Part shown: in pieces, positions 35,099-45,019 of the stretch | Layout: each line of letters starts with the position of its first letter | How positions within the stretch are numbered: position 1 is the stretch's first letter | From: Simiduia aestuariiviva | GTDB lineage: Bacteria > Pseudomonadota > Gammaproteobacteria > Pseudomonadales > Cellvibrionaceae | Assembly: GCF_014192475.1 (NCBI RefSeq) | Contig: NZ_JACHXZ010000004.1 | Location: 113,348 to 177,347 of the forward strand | Direction of reading: 5' to 3' | Length of the DNA: 64,000 nucleotides | Made by a program: the position numbers and the translations under genes | The notes under the pieces: generated by a model | Told to the model about the DNA's origin: nothing | What the model saw: only the letters and a program-made list of their open reading frames with translations | The model's database searches: none

Positions 35099-37468
35099 TT
35101 GATGAATAAATCACTGCCTGAAGATGCGCCAATCAGCCACGCACAATCAGGGCAGGAAGCGTCTCAATACGCCCGTAGCCTTATTGAAGCCAGCCTTGAC
35201 CCCCTTGTTACCATTAGCCCCGAAGGTAAAATCACCGATGTTAACGAGGCCACCATTAAGGTGACCGGTGTGCAGCGGGAACATTTGGTGGGCACCGATT
35301 TTTCCATTTACTTTACCGAACCCGATAAAGCCCGTGAAGGTTACCAACGGGTATTTGAAGAGGGCTTCGTCACCGACTACCCGCTCACCATTCGACACAA
35401 AGATGGCGAACTGACGGATGTTCTATATAACGCTTCTGTCTATAAAGATGCCCAAGGTAAGGTATTAGGTGTATTTGCGGCGGCGCGCGATGTAACCGCC
35501 CAAAAAGAGGCATCACAATATTCGCGCAGTTTGATTGAGGCCAGCCTGGACCCGCTGGTGACCATTAGCCCGGAAGGTAAAATCACCGACGTTAACGAAG
35601 CCACCATCATGGTGACCGGGGTTCAACGCAGCCACCTTGTTGGCACCGACTTCTCCATCTATTTCACGGAGCCCGATAAAGCGCGCGAAGGCTATCAGCG
35701 GGTTTTTGAAGAGGGCTTCGTCACCGACTACCCACTCACCATTCGCCACAAAAATGGCAAATTAACCGATGTTCTTTATAACGCATCGGTATATAAAGAT
35801 ACGCGCGGAAACGTACTAGGTGTATTTGCGGCGGCGCGCGACGTCACCGCTCAAAAAGAGGCATCGCAATACTCTCGCAGCTTGATTGAGGCGAGTCTCG
35901 ACCCGCTGGTTACCATCAGCCCCGAGGGTAAAGTCACCGACGTTAACGAAGCCACCATTGAGGTCACGGGGCTACCGCGGGAGAAAATTGTCGGCACCGA
36001 TTTCTCGATTTACTTTACCGAGCCCGATAAGGCGCGAGAAGGCTACCAGCGCGTTTTTGATGAAGGCTTTGTCACCGATTACCCACTCACCATCTGCCAT
36101 AAAAACGGCAAGCTCACTGACGTGCTGTACAACGCCTCAGTGTACAAAGACACCCGCGGCAATGTACTCGGTGTATTCGCCGCCGCTCGCGATGTGACCG
36201 CCCAGAAAGAGGCCTCACAATATTCGCGCAGTCTGATTGAAGCCAGTCTCGATCCACTGGTCACCATCAGCCCCGAAGGTAAGATTACTGACGTCAACCA
36301 GGCCACCATGGAAGTGACGGGCATCCCAAGGGAAAAACTGGTGGGCACCGATTTCTCCGTGTACTTTACTGAGCCCGACAAAGCGCGCGAAGGCTATCAG
36401 CGCGTATTTGATGAAGGCTTCGTCACCGACTACCCACTGACGATTCGCGGCAAAGATGGCAAGCTCACCGACGTGCTGTACAACGCGTCCGTCTACAAAG
36501 ACACCCGCGGCAATGTACTCGGTGTATTCGCGGCCGCTCGCGATGTCACCGAGCAGAAACGCGTTATGCGCGAATTTGCCGAAACCCAAAACCTGTTAGA
36601 TAACATCCTCGAAAGTTCCATCAAATACTCCATCATCGGTAAAGACCTGGACTTCAAAATTCTGACATGGAATGAGGGTGCCCGGCGAAACTATGGCTAC
36701 ACCGCCGAGGAAATTGTCGGCAAGAGCTCTGAGATTCTACATACGCAGGAAGATCTAGACTCTGGCCTAGTAAAAAACATGATCGACGTGGCCTACCGGG
36801 AAGGTTTGGCCGAGGGCGAATTTACCCGCGTTCGAAAAAATGGCTCTAAATTTGCCGCCAACGTGGTGGTCACCCGACGCAACGATGCCGCAGGAAATCC
36901 CATCGGCTACCTGTTGATGAGTAGCGACGTTTCAGAAAAGCAGCGCGCAGAAGAGCAATTGCTCGCCGCTTCGGAATACGCACGAAGCTTGATCGAGGCC
37001 TCATTAGATCCGCTGGTGACCATTAGCTCAGAAGGTAAGATTACCGACGTAAATGAGGCCACCATAAAAGTGACCGGGGTGCACAGAGATCGGCTCATCG
37101 GGACCGACTTTTCAGACTACTTCACTGAGCCCGATAAAGCCCGAGACGGATATCAGCAGGTATTCTCCATGGGCTTTGTAACCGACTACCCGCTTACCAT
37201 TCGCCACCGCGATGGCAAGCTCATCAACGTGGTTTACAACGCCTCTGTGTACAAAGATACCAAAGGCAACGTGCTCGGAGCCTTTGCCGCAGCACGTGAT
37301 GTGACCGCACAGAAAAAGGCCGAGGCGGAAGTTGCCGACCAGCGCTCGCGCGAACTGGAGCGACTATCAGAGCTGGAACGTTTCCAAAAAGTCACGGTGG
37401 GCCGCGAATTAAAAATGATCGAGCTCAAGAAAGAAATCGAAGAGCTTAAACGGCAACATGACGCATGA
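35099..37468 (+). CDS. PAS-array sensor protein with five near-identical PAS repeats, no kinase domain
   Basis: A 789-residue soluble sensor. A 20-residue leader is followed by four tandem 117-residue PAS repeats (residues 21-137, 138-254, 255-371, 372-488), each with ASLDPLVTISPEGKITDV, FTEPDKAREGYQRVF and VFAAARDVTAQK. A different PAS domain (about 495-615, SSIKYSIIGKDL) comes next, then a fifth diverged repeat (624-740) and a coiled C-terminus ELERFQKVTVGRELKMIELKKEIEEL that usually leads into a histidine kinase. No HisKA or ATPase domain is present; the kinase gene begins with a 4-base overlap at 37465. cggag ribosome-binding site. Confidence 0.92.
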   Translation: MMNKSLPEDAPISHAQSGQEASQYARSLIEASLDPLVTISPEGKITDVNEATIKVTGVQREHLVGTDFSIYFTEPDKAREGYQRVFEEGFVTDYPLTIRHKDGELTDVLYNASVYKDAQGKVLGVFAAARDVTAQKEASQYSRSLIEASLDPLVTISPEGKITDVNEATIMVTGVQRSHLVGTDFSIYFTEPDKAREGYQRVFEEGFVTDYPLTIRHKNGKLTDVLYNASVYKDTRGNVLGVFAAARDVTAQKEASQYSRSLIEASLDPLVTISPEGKVTDVNEATIEVTGLPREKIVGTDFSIYFTEPDKAREGYQRVFDEGFVTDYPLTICHKNGKLTDVLYNASVYKDTRGNVLGVFAAARDVTAQKEASQYSRSLIEASLDPLVTISPEGKITDVNQATMEVTGIPREKLVGTDFSVYFTEPDKAREGYQRVFDEGFVTDYPLTIRGKDGKLTDVLYNASVYKDTRGNVLGVFAAARDVTEQKRVMREFAETQNLLDNILESSIKYSIIGKDLDFKILTWNEGARRNYGYTAEEIVGKSSEILHTQEDLDSGLVKNMIDVAYREGLAEGEFTRVRKNGSKFAANVVVTRRNDAAGNPIGYLLMSSDVSEKQRAEEQLLAASEYARSLIEASLDPLVTISSEGKITDVNEATIKVTGVHRDRLIGTDFSDYFTEPDKARDGYQQVFSMGFVTDYPLTIRHRDGKLINVVYNASVYKDTKGNVLGAFAAARDVTAQKKAEAEVADQRSRELERLSELERFQKVTVGRELKMIELKKEIEELKRQHDA
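35159..37318 (+). repeat. 351-bp coding tandem repeats (four adjacent, one apart)
   Basis: Units at 35159-35509, 35510-35860, 35861-36211 and 36212-36562 are direct repeats of the same frame, and 36968-37318 is a fifth, more diverged copy after an unrelated PAS domain. Differences are largely synonymous. This is coding DNA, not a CRISPR array. Confidence 0.92.
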
Positions 37469-39156
37469 ATAGCTCAACGGCCAAAGATTCCATCAATCAC
37501 GATTATGTGGACGCGCCCACGTCTACCGACTACGTGCGTGCGGTGGTTAACATCCTCGAGGATATTGGGGACGAGAAGCAACGTCTAGAAACCACCCAAA
37601 AAGCGGTACTCAACATTCTTGAAGACTTGGAGGATGAAAAGCGCAGCGCGCAGGAAGCCAACCGCATGAAAAGCGAATTTCTCGCCAACATGTCCCATGA
37701 ACTGCGCACGCCCCTCAATTCGATCATCGGATTTTCGGAATTGATGTCCGATGGCAAGGTTGGACCCATTGCCGAAAATCACAAGGAGTATCTCGGCGAT
37801 ATTCTCACCAGCGCCCGGCATCTGTTACAGCTCATCAACGACGTACTCGATCTCGCTAAAGTCGAAGCGGGCAAACTCGACTTTGACGCCAAGCCCATTC
37901 AAATTCACCAGCTCATTCACGGCATTCGCGATACGCTTCGCAGCATCGCTGCCGCTAGAAATATCCAAGTGGATGTAGAAATTGACAACGACATTAAGGA
38001 TGTCATTGGCGATGCAGCGCGATTGAAACAGGTACTCTACAACTACCTGTCCAATGCGTTGAAATTTACCCCCGAAGGCGGGCAGGTTTGCGTATCAGCC
38101 GAATACGTCGACGAGGACTACTTTAAAATCAGCGTGCGCGATACCGGCGACGGCATAGCACCTGAAAATTTATCGCGCCTGTTCATTGAGTTTGAACAGT
38201 TAGATGCCAGTATCGGCAAGCGCCACCAAGGGACAGGCCTAGGGCTGGCATTGACTAAGCGCATTGTCGAGGCTCAGGGCGGCAAAGTAGGCGTAGACAG
38301 CAAAATTGGCGTAGGCAGTCATTTTTACGCCATATTGCCCCTGTCACTCAGGCCAGACCATCTCGACGAAGAGCCAGCAAAAATAGCCATAGAATCCTCT
38401 CAATGGCACCTGCCCAAAATCCTAGTGGTTGAAAGTAATGCCATAGAACGCGAGCACTACGTCAACCTGTTGGTCAGTGAGGGCTATGAACCCCAGGGCG
38501 TGGCAACGGGCGAAGAGGCCCTCAACTTGGCGCGGCTGCAACAATGGGACGCCATCGCAGTGGATTTAAGCCTGTCTGATATAGATGGCATCAATGTCGT
38601 ATCCAGAATCCGTGCCGAAACGCCCAACGAAACCACCCCAATAATTGTAATCACCGCACTGCCCAATAATCACTTGGCAACGATTGCGGTGCAGGAAGTC
38701 TTGCCCAAACCCACTGAACCCGCAGCACTCATTGCAGCCATCAAGCGAACGGAAAAGCACGGCAAGATGCGCAATCAGGTGATGGTAATCGATGACGACC
38801 CAAGCGACCTTAAACTGGTACAGCAGCATCTGTTAGACGCGGGCTATCAATGCAACTGCTTCGACAATGGCCAGCAGGCGCTCACCTCGCTCGTCATCGA
38901 ACAACCGGACATAATCATTCTCGACTTAGTGATGCCCGCCATGGGCGGGGTCGAGGTTCTGGAACAACTGAAGCTGAATTCTCACAGTCGAGATATTCCG
39001 GTCATCATTTGGACGGAAACTGAGTTATCAACAACATCACAGCGTAAAAATTTAGCCGCGGCCACAAGTTACCTCAATAAATCCGATGGCCATAGAGCGC
39101 TGCTAACAGAACTAGGGCGACACGCACCGATTCCAAACCCAACTAAATGTAGTTAA
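37465..39156 (+). CDS. Hybrid histidine kinase with two receiver domains
   Basis: Translationally coupled to the PAS-array gene (ATGA). 563 residues: a coiled linker (about 20-75), HisKA with phosphoacceptor H78 (MSHELRTPLN), HATPase_c (about 190-315, DTGDGI and GTGLGLALTKRIVEAQGG), then two receivers. The first receiver (about 330-440) keeps an acceptor Asp (AVDLSLSD) but has VESN instead of the acidic pair; the second (about 448-560) is more canonical (VIDDDP, IIILDLVMP). No sensor domain of its own, so the PAS array is the likely input. Confidence 0.93.
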   Translation: MNSSTAKDSINHDYVDAPTSTDYVRAVVNILEDIGDEKQRLETTQKAVLNILEDLEDEKRSAQEANRMKSEFLANMSHELRTPLNSIIGFSELMSDGKVGPIAENHKEYLGDILTSARHLLQLINDVLDLAKVEAGKLDFDAKPIQIHQLIHGIRDTLRSIAAARNIQVDVEIDNDIKDVIGDAARLKQVLYNYLSNALKFTPEGGQVCVSAEYVDEDYFKISVRDTGDGIAPENLSRLFIEFEQLDASIGKRHQGTGLGLALTKRIVEAQGGKVGVDSKIGVGSHFYAILPLSLRPDHLDEEPAKIAIESSQWHLPKILVVESNAIEREHYVNLLVSEGYEPQGVATGEEALNLARLQQWDAIAVDLSLSDIDGINVVSRIRAETPNETTPIIVITALPNNHLATIAVQEVLPKPTEPAALIAAIKRTEKHGKMRNQVMVIDDDPSDLKLVQQHLLDAGYQCNCFDNGQQALTSLVIEQPDIIILDLVMPAMGGVEVLEQLKLNSHSRDIPVIIWTETELSTTSQRKNLAAATSYLNKSDGHRALLTELGRHAPIPNPTKCS

Positions 39157-39189
39157 ACGGCAGACGATAATTGTTAAGAGTGACGAACT

Positions 39190-39630
39190 ATGAGTAATAG
39201 CGATGGATTAATTGACAGCAACAAGGACTTGGATGCAGTTGGACATCAAGGAAAATCCGTATTAGTAGTCGATGATAGTTTCGCGAATCTAAAGCTGGTA
39301 TGCCTGCTCCTTAAGGGCGAAGGCTACAACATTCAAACTGCCATGGGTGCGGATGAAGCCTTGGAAGTGCTGGAGACATTCCTGCCAGATCTCATTCTAA
39401 TGGATATTCAACTGCCCGGTGTAGACGGTTTGACGCTCACGCGCCAGATCAAGAAAGATCCACGATTCAAAGATGTGGTGGTTGTCGCGCTAACGGCCTA
39501 CGCCATGAAAGGTGACGATGAGCGCGCGCGTGAAAGCGGCTGTGCGGGCTACATCACCAAGCCCATCGACACGCGCGACTTCGTAGCAACAATGTCTCAA
39601 TTCTTGCCTACCGACAAAGGCCCCCGCTAG
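39190..39630 (+). CDS. Single-domain response regulator (CheY/DivK-like)
   Basis: A 146-residue receiver domain with acidic pair VVDDS (27-29), acceptor Asp about 72 (LILMDIQLPGVDG), Thr in ALTAYAM and Lys about 124 (YITKPID). No output domain, so it probably shuttles phosphate between the kinase upstream and other partners. Located 34 bp after the hybrid kinase, same direction. Confidence 0.94.
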   Translation: MSNSDGLIDSNKDLDAVGHQGKSVLVVDDSFANLKLVCLLLKGEGYNIQTAMGADEALEVLETFLPDLILMDIQLPGVDGLTLTRQIKKDPRFKDVVVVALTAYAMKGDDERARESGCAGYITKPIDTRDFVATMSQFLPTDKGPR

Positions 39631-39674
39631 GTCATCCCAACCGATAGGATTTGATTGCATTATGGGTAGTAGTT

Positions 39675-42600
39675 ATGACCAAAAGTGACGCTGTATTTGA
39701 GCCAGATAAACATAAAATTCTTTTGGTAGAAGATAACCCACTGACGGTAAAATTAGTACGTCTAACCCTAGAAACTGAAGGCTATTCCGTGCTCGTGTGC
39801 ACCACGGGCGAGGAAGCCCACCAAACGCTTGATCGTGTTGCACCGGACATCATTCTGCAGGACATGCGCCTGCCCGACACCGATGGTTTGCAACTTATCA
39901 AAGAACTTAGGGCTATGCCCAACGGCGAAAGCATCCCCATTATTGCTTTTAGTGGCTTTATTTCCATGGTGGAGGAAGCTCGCATTGCCAACGCTGGCTT
40001 TACCGATTTTTTGCTAAAACCCGTTGAGCCATCCCTGCTCGTAAAATGTATAGCCAATCACCTGCCGAGCAAGAAAAGCACAACGCGTGTTGAAGGCCAC
40101 AACCGATTAGTTTTAATTGTTGACGACGACCCAATTCAACTCAAATTCACAGGCCTTCAATTTGCCCACGCAGGGTTCAAAGTGATCAGTGGGGCCGACG
40201 GTGTCCAAGGGCTGGAACTAGCGCAACAATACGTACCCGACGTCATTGTGTCCGACGTCTTGATGCCGCGCATGGATGGCTTTCAGTTTTGCAAAGCGGT
40301 GCGCGAAGATGATGCCATCCAACACATACCCATCGTTCTGTGCAGCGCCAACTACGTTGAAGATATCGACCAAAAGTTGGCCAGTAAAATCGGCGCCAAC
40401 GGCTATGTGTATCGCTCTCAAGGAATTCAAAAAATCATTGATACTGTAGAAAGCTGTTTAGCAAGCCACACCCCTTCAACATCAAATGGCGGATCTATAC
40501 CCTCTATAACTGACGCTGAAATTGATGCTGATATTGACGATGAAATTCACAATCGAATGCTCCAGCAGCTGGAGCGACAGGTCAGCCTCAACCTCGTTAG
40601 TCGCCAACGCAGTTACGTTCAACATACTATCCTTGGCCAAATAGGTGCCATTGCAGACTCCTTGATTCAATTTAAGGGCAATCAATTGGTACTGGACGAC
40701 ATCCTCGCTCGCTGTCTGGACAGCGCCGGCCTTTCCCACGGTGTTTTTTATTATGGTGATGCTCACAACCCGCTAAAGCTGAGAGCGCAATTCGGCTTCG
40801 CAGGGAAGATAGATGAATTAAAAAACGGCCTAAATTGCAGAAAGTCGCTGATTAAAGTCATGCAAGGTGAAATACCCATTGCGGTACCCACCTTCAAGGT
40901 AGATTGTGAGATTTCTGATAATATTTTACAAACATCCGGATCGCGCTCTGCACTGCTCGTACCTATTAGAGGTAAAGAGGGCGCCTGGGGTTTGTTCATC
41001 ATGTTCGCCGACCAGCAGCTTTTAATTGAAGAAGATTGGATTTCCTTTGGACGAAATGTGGCCCAGCAATTTGCCCAGGCTACCGAGCTATCTGACACCT
41101 TTTCCCGCCTTGCGGAATCTGAAAAGCGCTTTAGGCAGCTTGCCGAAAATATACAAGAAGCGTTCTTCTTGGTGTCCCCCATCCGAGGCCAAGTACTCTA
41201 TGTCAGCCCAGCCTATGAGCGAATCTGGGGCCGCTCGCTGGATCAGATTCACCAGGAACCATCATCCATCCTGCAATCGGTATTGCCACCCGACAGGCCA
41301 AAAGTGGCTGCGCTCATAGATGCATTAAGAAACACAGGGCTGGGAGAATCCGAATTTCGCATCACCCAACCCGACGGAGATCTCAAATGGATTGTCATAC
41401 GCGGGTTTCCAATTTTCGATGAAAATGGAAAACTCTCACGCATCGCAGGCACTGCAGAAGACATCACCGCCAGGAAGCATGCGCAATTTAATATTCTGCG
41501 TATGAACAGGCTCTATGCGCTGTTGAGCAACATCAATAACTTGATCGTGAGGGCAGATAGCTATCAAGAATTGTTTAACGACGCCTGCCGAGTCGCCGTG
41601 CAAGTTGGAGAATTCGACCTCGCCTGGATGGGATTCATTAATCACGAAGACGACACAATAGCTCCCATCGCTAAATTTGGCACAGAAGAGGACATGCAGG
41701 CGTTGGCCAGAGAACAATTTAGGACAACGGATGAAAATCGCGAGTCGCTGTCGTTAATCCCACGAGCCATTAGCAAGCGCCAACCACAATGGGAAACCAC
41801 CTTTCGAAGTTCCGTAGAGGGCGATGTGGTCGCTGGCATCATGAAATTAAAAGGTTATCGATCCGCCATTTGCCTGCCCCTACTGAACGAAGAAAATGTC
41901 ATTGGCGTGGTCATGCTCTACTCAAAGCGCACCATGACGATCGATTCTGTTGAAATCAAATTGCTTACTGAAATATCGCAAGATATCTCTTTTGCCGTCG
42001 ACTACCTGAAAACCAAAGACCGGCTTCATCACCTTGCCTACCACGACACGGTCACAGGATTGGGCAACAGGTCTCAACTATTGCGCATGTTAGACAACAA
42101 TATTCTAGAGGCCGAAAAGACCAATAATAGTTTTGGCCTTATCCTTATCAATATCAACAACTTCCGGGAAATTAACGACACCCTTGGGCACAGCAATGGT
42201 GATTTGTTATTGACAGAGGTGGGCGCTCGCTTACTGGCCACCTCTAAGCAAACGGACTTCGTAGGCTGCTTAGGCGGCGACGAGTTCGCCATACTTATCA
42301 ACCCCGTGGAGAGTAAAATTCGAATATCTGAAATCGCTAATCGCATTGGCGATGCGCTGCACGAGAGCATTCAAATTTCAGGCGTTCCGATTCTCGTGGA
42401 AATCCGCGCAGGCACCGCCCTATATCCCAAACACGGGAAGGATGCCAACACCCTGTGGCGCCGTGCGGATGTGGCGTTATCTGCAGCAAAGAAATACAAA
42501 GAATTTATGTGCATATATCACGAAGCCTACGACGACTTTGATCCACTCAAACTTTCGCTTCTGGGTGAGCTCAGAGATGCCATCGATAACAACCATCTCG

Positions 42601-43364
42601 TACTGCACTGGCAACCCAAGATTAATCTAACCACAAAAACCACCTGCGGCTTCGAGGCGCTGATTCGCTGGCAGCACCCCACTCGTGGGCTGCTGTTTCC
42701 AGATAGCTTTATTCCCATTATTGAGCGCACGGCGCTCATCAAGCAATTAACCGATTGGGTCATCATAAAAGCCATTCAACAGGCTAGCTTATGGCACCAA
42801 ATGGGCTATGAGTTAGATGTTGCAATCAATATCTCTGTTAGAAATTTGCAGGAACCAGACATAGATAAAAAAATCATGCAGGCCGCCCACGCCGTTGATT
42901 TCCCCGTGAAGAATATCATTGTTGAAATCACCGAAAGTGCCGTAATGGAAGACACCACCAAAGCCTTGGGTGCACTACAAAAGCTGCGCAGCGCTGGCAT
43001 GCAGATTGCCATCGACGACTTTGGTACCGGGCACTCTTCGCTGACCTATCTGAAAGACCTACCCGTCACAGACATGAAAATTGACAAGTCATTTGTAATG
43101 GATCTCAGCCGCACCGAGAATTACGCCATTGTAAAGTCCACCATTGACTTGGCAAAGAACCTGTCGCTCACCACCACAGCGGAAGGCGTTGAAGATAAGG
43201 AAAAGCTGGAAATCCTCAAGGATCTAGGCTGCGAAGTTGCACAAGGGTATTTCATAAGCAAGCCCTTTCCAACAAACCAAATTATTGAATGGATTAATAA
43301 TTCCGTTTGGCCCAGTGTAAAATTATGCGAAGACAAAGATGGCAATAGTAAACTCGCCAGCTAG
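39675..43364 (+). CDS. REC-REC-GAF-PAS-GAF-GGDEF-EAL cyclic-di-GMP protein
   Basis: A 1229-residue multidomain regulator (ATG at 39675; a TTG start at 39651 is possible). Two receivers: acceptor D63 (LQDMRLP) and D194 (VSDVLMPRMDG), the second with Arg where the conserved Lys is expected. A GAF-type region (about 320-480), PAS (about 485-610), second GAF (about 630-790), GGDEF (motif LGGDEF at about 866; the inhibitory-site pattern has KQTD, so RxxD is lost), then EAL from about 975 with EALIRW, EITESAV, DDFGTGHSSL, DKSFV and AEGVED intact. Likely makes and breaks cyclic-di-GMP under phosphorelay control. Confidence 0.93.
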   Translation: MTKSDAVFEPDKHKILLVEDNPLTVKLVRLTLETEGYSVLVCTTGEEAHQTLDRVAPDIILQDMRLPDTDGLQLIKELRAMPNGESIPIIAFSGFISMVEEARIANAGFTDFLLKPVEPSLLVKCIANHLPSKKSTTRVEGHNRLVLIVDDDPIQLKFTGLQFAHAGFKVISGADGVQGLELAQQYVPDVIVSDVLMPRMDGFQFCKAVREDDAIQHIPIVLCSANYVEDIDQKLASKIGANGYVYRSQGIQKIIDTVESCLASHTPSTSNGGSIPSITDAEIDADIDDEIHNRMLQQLERQVSLNLVSRQRSYVQHTILGQIGAIADSLIQFKGNQLVLDDILARCLDSAGLSHGVFYYGDAHNPLKLRAQFGFAGKIDELKNGLNCRKSLIKVMQGEIPIAVPTFKVDCEISDNILQTSGSRSALLVPIRGKEGAWGLFIMFADQQLLIEEDWISFGRNVAQQFAQATELSDTFSRLAESEKRFRQLAENIQEAFFLVSPIRGQVLYVSPAYERIWGRSLDQIHQEPSSILQSVLPPDRPKVAALIDALRNTGLGESEFRITQPDGDLKWIVIRGFPIFDENGKLSRIAGTAEDITARKHAQFNILRMNRLYALLSNINNLIVRADSYQELFNDACRVAVQVGEFDLAWMGFINHEDDTIAPIAKFGTEEDMQALAREQFRTTDENRESLSLIPRAISKRQPQWETTFRSSVEGDVVAGIMKLKGYRSAICLPLLNEENVIGVVMLYSKRTMTIDSVEIKLLTEISQDISFAVDYLKTKDRLHHLAYHDTVTGLGNRSQLLRMLDNNILEAEKTNNSFGLILININNFREINDTLGHSNGDLLLTEVGARLLATSKQTDFVGCLGGDEFAILINPVESKIRISEIANRIGDALHESIQISGVPILVEIRAGTALYPKHGKDANTLWRRADVALSAAKKYKEFMCIYHEAYDDFDPLKLSLLGELRDAIDNNHLVLHWQPKINLTTKTTCGFEALIRWQHPTRGLLFPDSFIPIIERTALIKQLTDWVIIKAIQQASLWHQMGYELDVAINISVRNLQEPDIDKKIMQAAHAVDFPVKNIIVEITESAVMEDTTKALGALQKLRSAGMQIAIDDFGTGHSSLTYLKDLPVTDMKIDKSFVMDLSRTENYAIVKSTIDLAKNLSLTTTAEGVEDKEKLEILKDLGCEVAQGYFISKPFPTNQIIEWINNSVWPSVKLCEDKDGNSKLAS

Positions 43365-43452
43365 ACGTTGACATTTCATCGAGCAGTTAAGCAAGCGATT
43401 AACTGCGAAACGCGCCTGCAAACAACAGCGCAAAGCAATTCACAAGGCAATC

Positions 43453-45018
43453 ATGACTCAACCCAACCCCCAATCATTGTATGCGTCCGAAGAGAAAGAG
43501 CACTTCGAACTGTTAGTTCAAGGCACGCACATCGGCATATGGGATTGGGTGGATCTCAACCACAGTGACGTCTATTGGAGTTCTAGCTATTTCCGATTAC
43601 TGGGGTACGAAAACCTAGCGTTTAAACCCAGTCGCGATAAGTTTTACGAGCTGCTACATCCAGACGACAGAGATGCGCATCAGCGCGCGTTGATGAGCCA
43701 CTTGGATGACGGATCAGAATACGATATTGAACATCGACTATTGAAGAAAAACGGGTCCTATAGCTGGTTCAGGTCCACCGGTAATGCCATATTAAACGAA
43801 TCTGGGCAGCCAATCCGGATGCTCGGAATTATTGAAATAATTGATCAAAGAAAGGAGTTTGAGGCAGAAAAACAAAGCGCGCAAGAGCGCTTCCAACTGG
43901 CAATAGCGGGCGCCAGTGTTGGGGTTTGGGATTGGCTTAATGTAAATCGATCTGAGCAATTTTGGAGTTCAAAATTTTACGAATTGCTAGGCTATGAAGA
44001 TCAAGAAATAGCCTCCAACTTTGAAAACTTTGTATCCCTGCTACACATGGAAGACCAGCAGCGATTATTTAACACACTCGATGCCCACTTTCTCAAAAAT
44101 CAGCCCTTTGATATGGAATATCGCATGCGCTTGAAGTGCGGCACCTATCACTGGTTTCGCGGCTCGGGTATCGCCTCTAGAAATTCCGACGGCAGCCCCG
44201 CCAGAATGGTGGGCAGCATCGAAGATATTGAAGATAAGAAGACCGCGGAACAGGACGTAGCCCAAGCGCTGCGGAAACTTGCGGATTCCAATCGAGATTT
44301 AGAGCAGTTTGCCTACGCAGCTTCACACGATCTGCAGGAGCCATTGCGAACCATAGCGAGCTATTTGCAGTTAATCGAACGCCGCTATGGCAACCAACTG
44401 CCAGACGAAGCCAAAGAGTTTTTCGGCTTCGTTACCGATGGCTGCAAACGCATGAAAGAGTTGATCAATGATCTACTACAACTTTCACAGGTGCGCGACG
44501 ATTATGCACCCTTTGAGGGGATTGATGTCGAACAGATGCTGCTCGCAATGAAAGAAAATTTCATCACCCAGTATCCCTCTCTTAAAATTGATGTTCACTG
44601 CGAAGATGCTGGGTTCGTATACGGTATTAACAGCCTGATTCAACGGCTGTTCAGCAACTTCATCGGCAATGCCATTAAGTATCGGCACCCGGATAGAACG
44701 CCGGAAATTAAGATAGAAGCCCGAGCATTGGAAGACAAAATATTGGTATCATTTCAAGACAATGGCATCGGTATAGATAATAGATACTTCGATAATATTT
44801 TTGAAATATTTCAACGCCTGCACTCGGCATCCGATTACCCTGGCACGGGAATTGGATTGGCGCTTTGTAAGAAAATCGTCAAGCTACACAAAGGGACTAT
44901 CCAAGTTTCCTCCACCCCAGATAAAGGCAGCTGCTTTACCGTGGCGCTACCGCAGGAAGCCACTAGTATTAAGCAAGCAAAAGATAGCCCCAATTCAAAC
45001 TCTTTAGGCAGACAGTGA
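43453..45018 (+). CDS. PAS-PAS sensor histidine kinase of phytochrome-like type
   Basis: 521 residues: two PAS domains (about 10-140 and 145-265; VQGTHIGIWDWVD and IAGASVGVWDWLN are homologous openings), then a HisKA with His about 292 (ASHDLQEPLRTIASYLQL, the Cph1/bacteriophytochrome-type H-box) and an HATPase_c (about 395-500, NAIKYRHP, DNGIGID, GTGIGLALCKKIVKLHKG). No chromophore-binding GAF/PHY module is present, so light sensing is not indicated. The receiver gene starts 1 bp after its stop. Confidence 0.93.
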   Translation: MTQPNPQSLYASEEKEHFELLVQGTHIGIWDWVDLNHSDVYWSSSYFRLLGYENLAFKPSRDKFYELLHPDDRDAHQRALMSHLDDGSEYDIEHRLLKKNGSYSWFRSTGNAILNESGQPIRMLGIIEIIDQRKEFEAEKQSAQERFQLAIAGASVGVWDWLNVNRSEQFWSSKFYELLGYEDQEIASNFENFVSLLHMEDQQRLFNTLDAHFLKNQPFDMEYRMRLKCGTYHWFRGSGIASRNSDGSPARMVGSIEDIEDKKTAEQDVAQALRKLADSNRDLEQFAYAASHDLQEPLRTIASYLQLIERRYGNQLPDEAKEFFGFVTDGCKRMKELINDLLQLSQVRDDYAPFEGIDVEQMLLAMKENFITQYPSLKIDVHCEDAGFVYGINSLIQRLFSNFIGNAIKYRHPDRTPEIKIEARALEDKILVSFQDNGIGIDNRYFDNIFEIFQRLHSASDYPGTGIGLALCKKIVKLHKGTIQVSSTPDKGSCFTVALPQEATSIKQAKDSPNSNSLGRQ

Positions 45019-45019
45019 C

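Noticed and set aside
35159-37318. Regular repeats that might be read as a CRISPR array
   Set aside because: Units are 351 bp, in frame, and encode PAS domains; there are no short repeat-spacer units.
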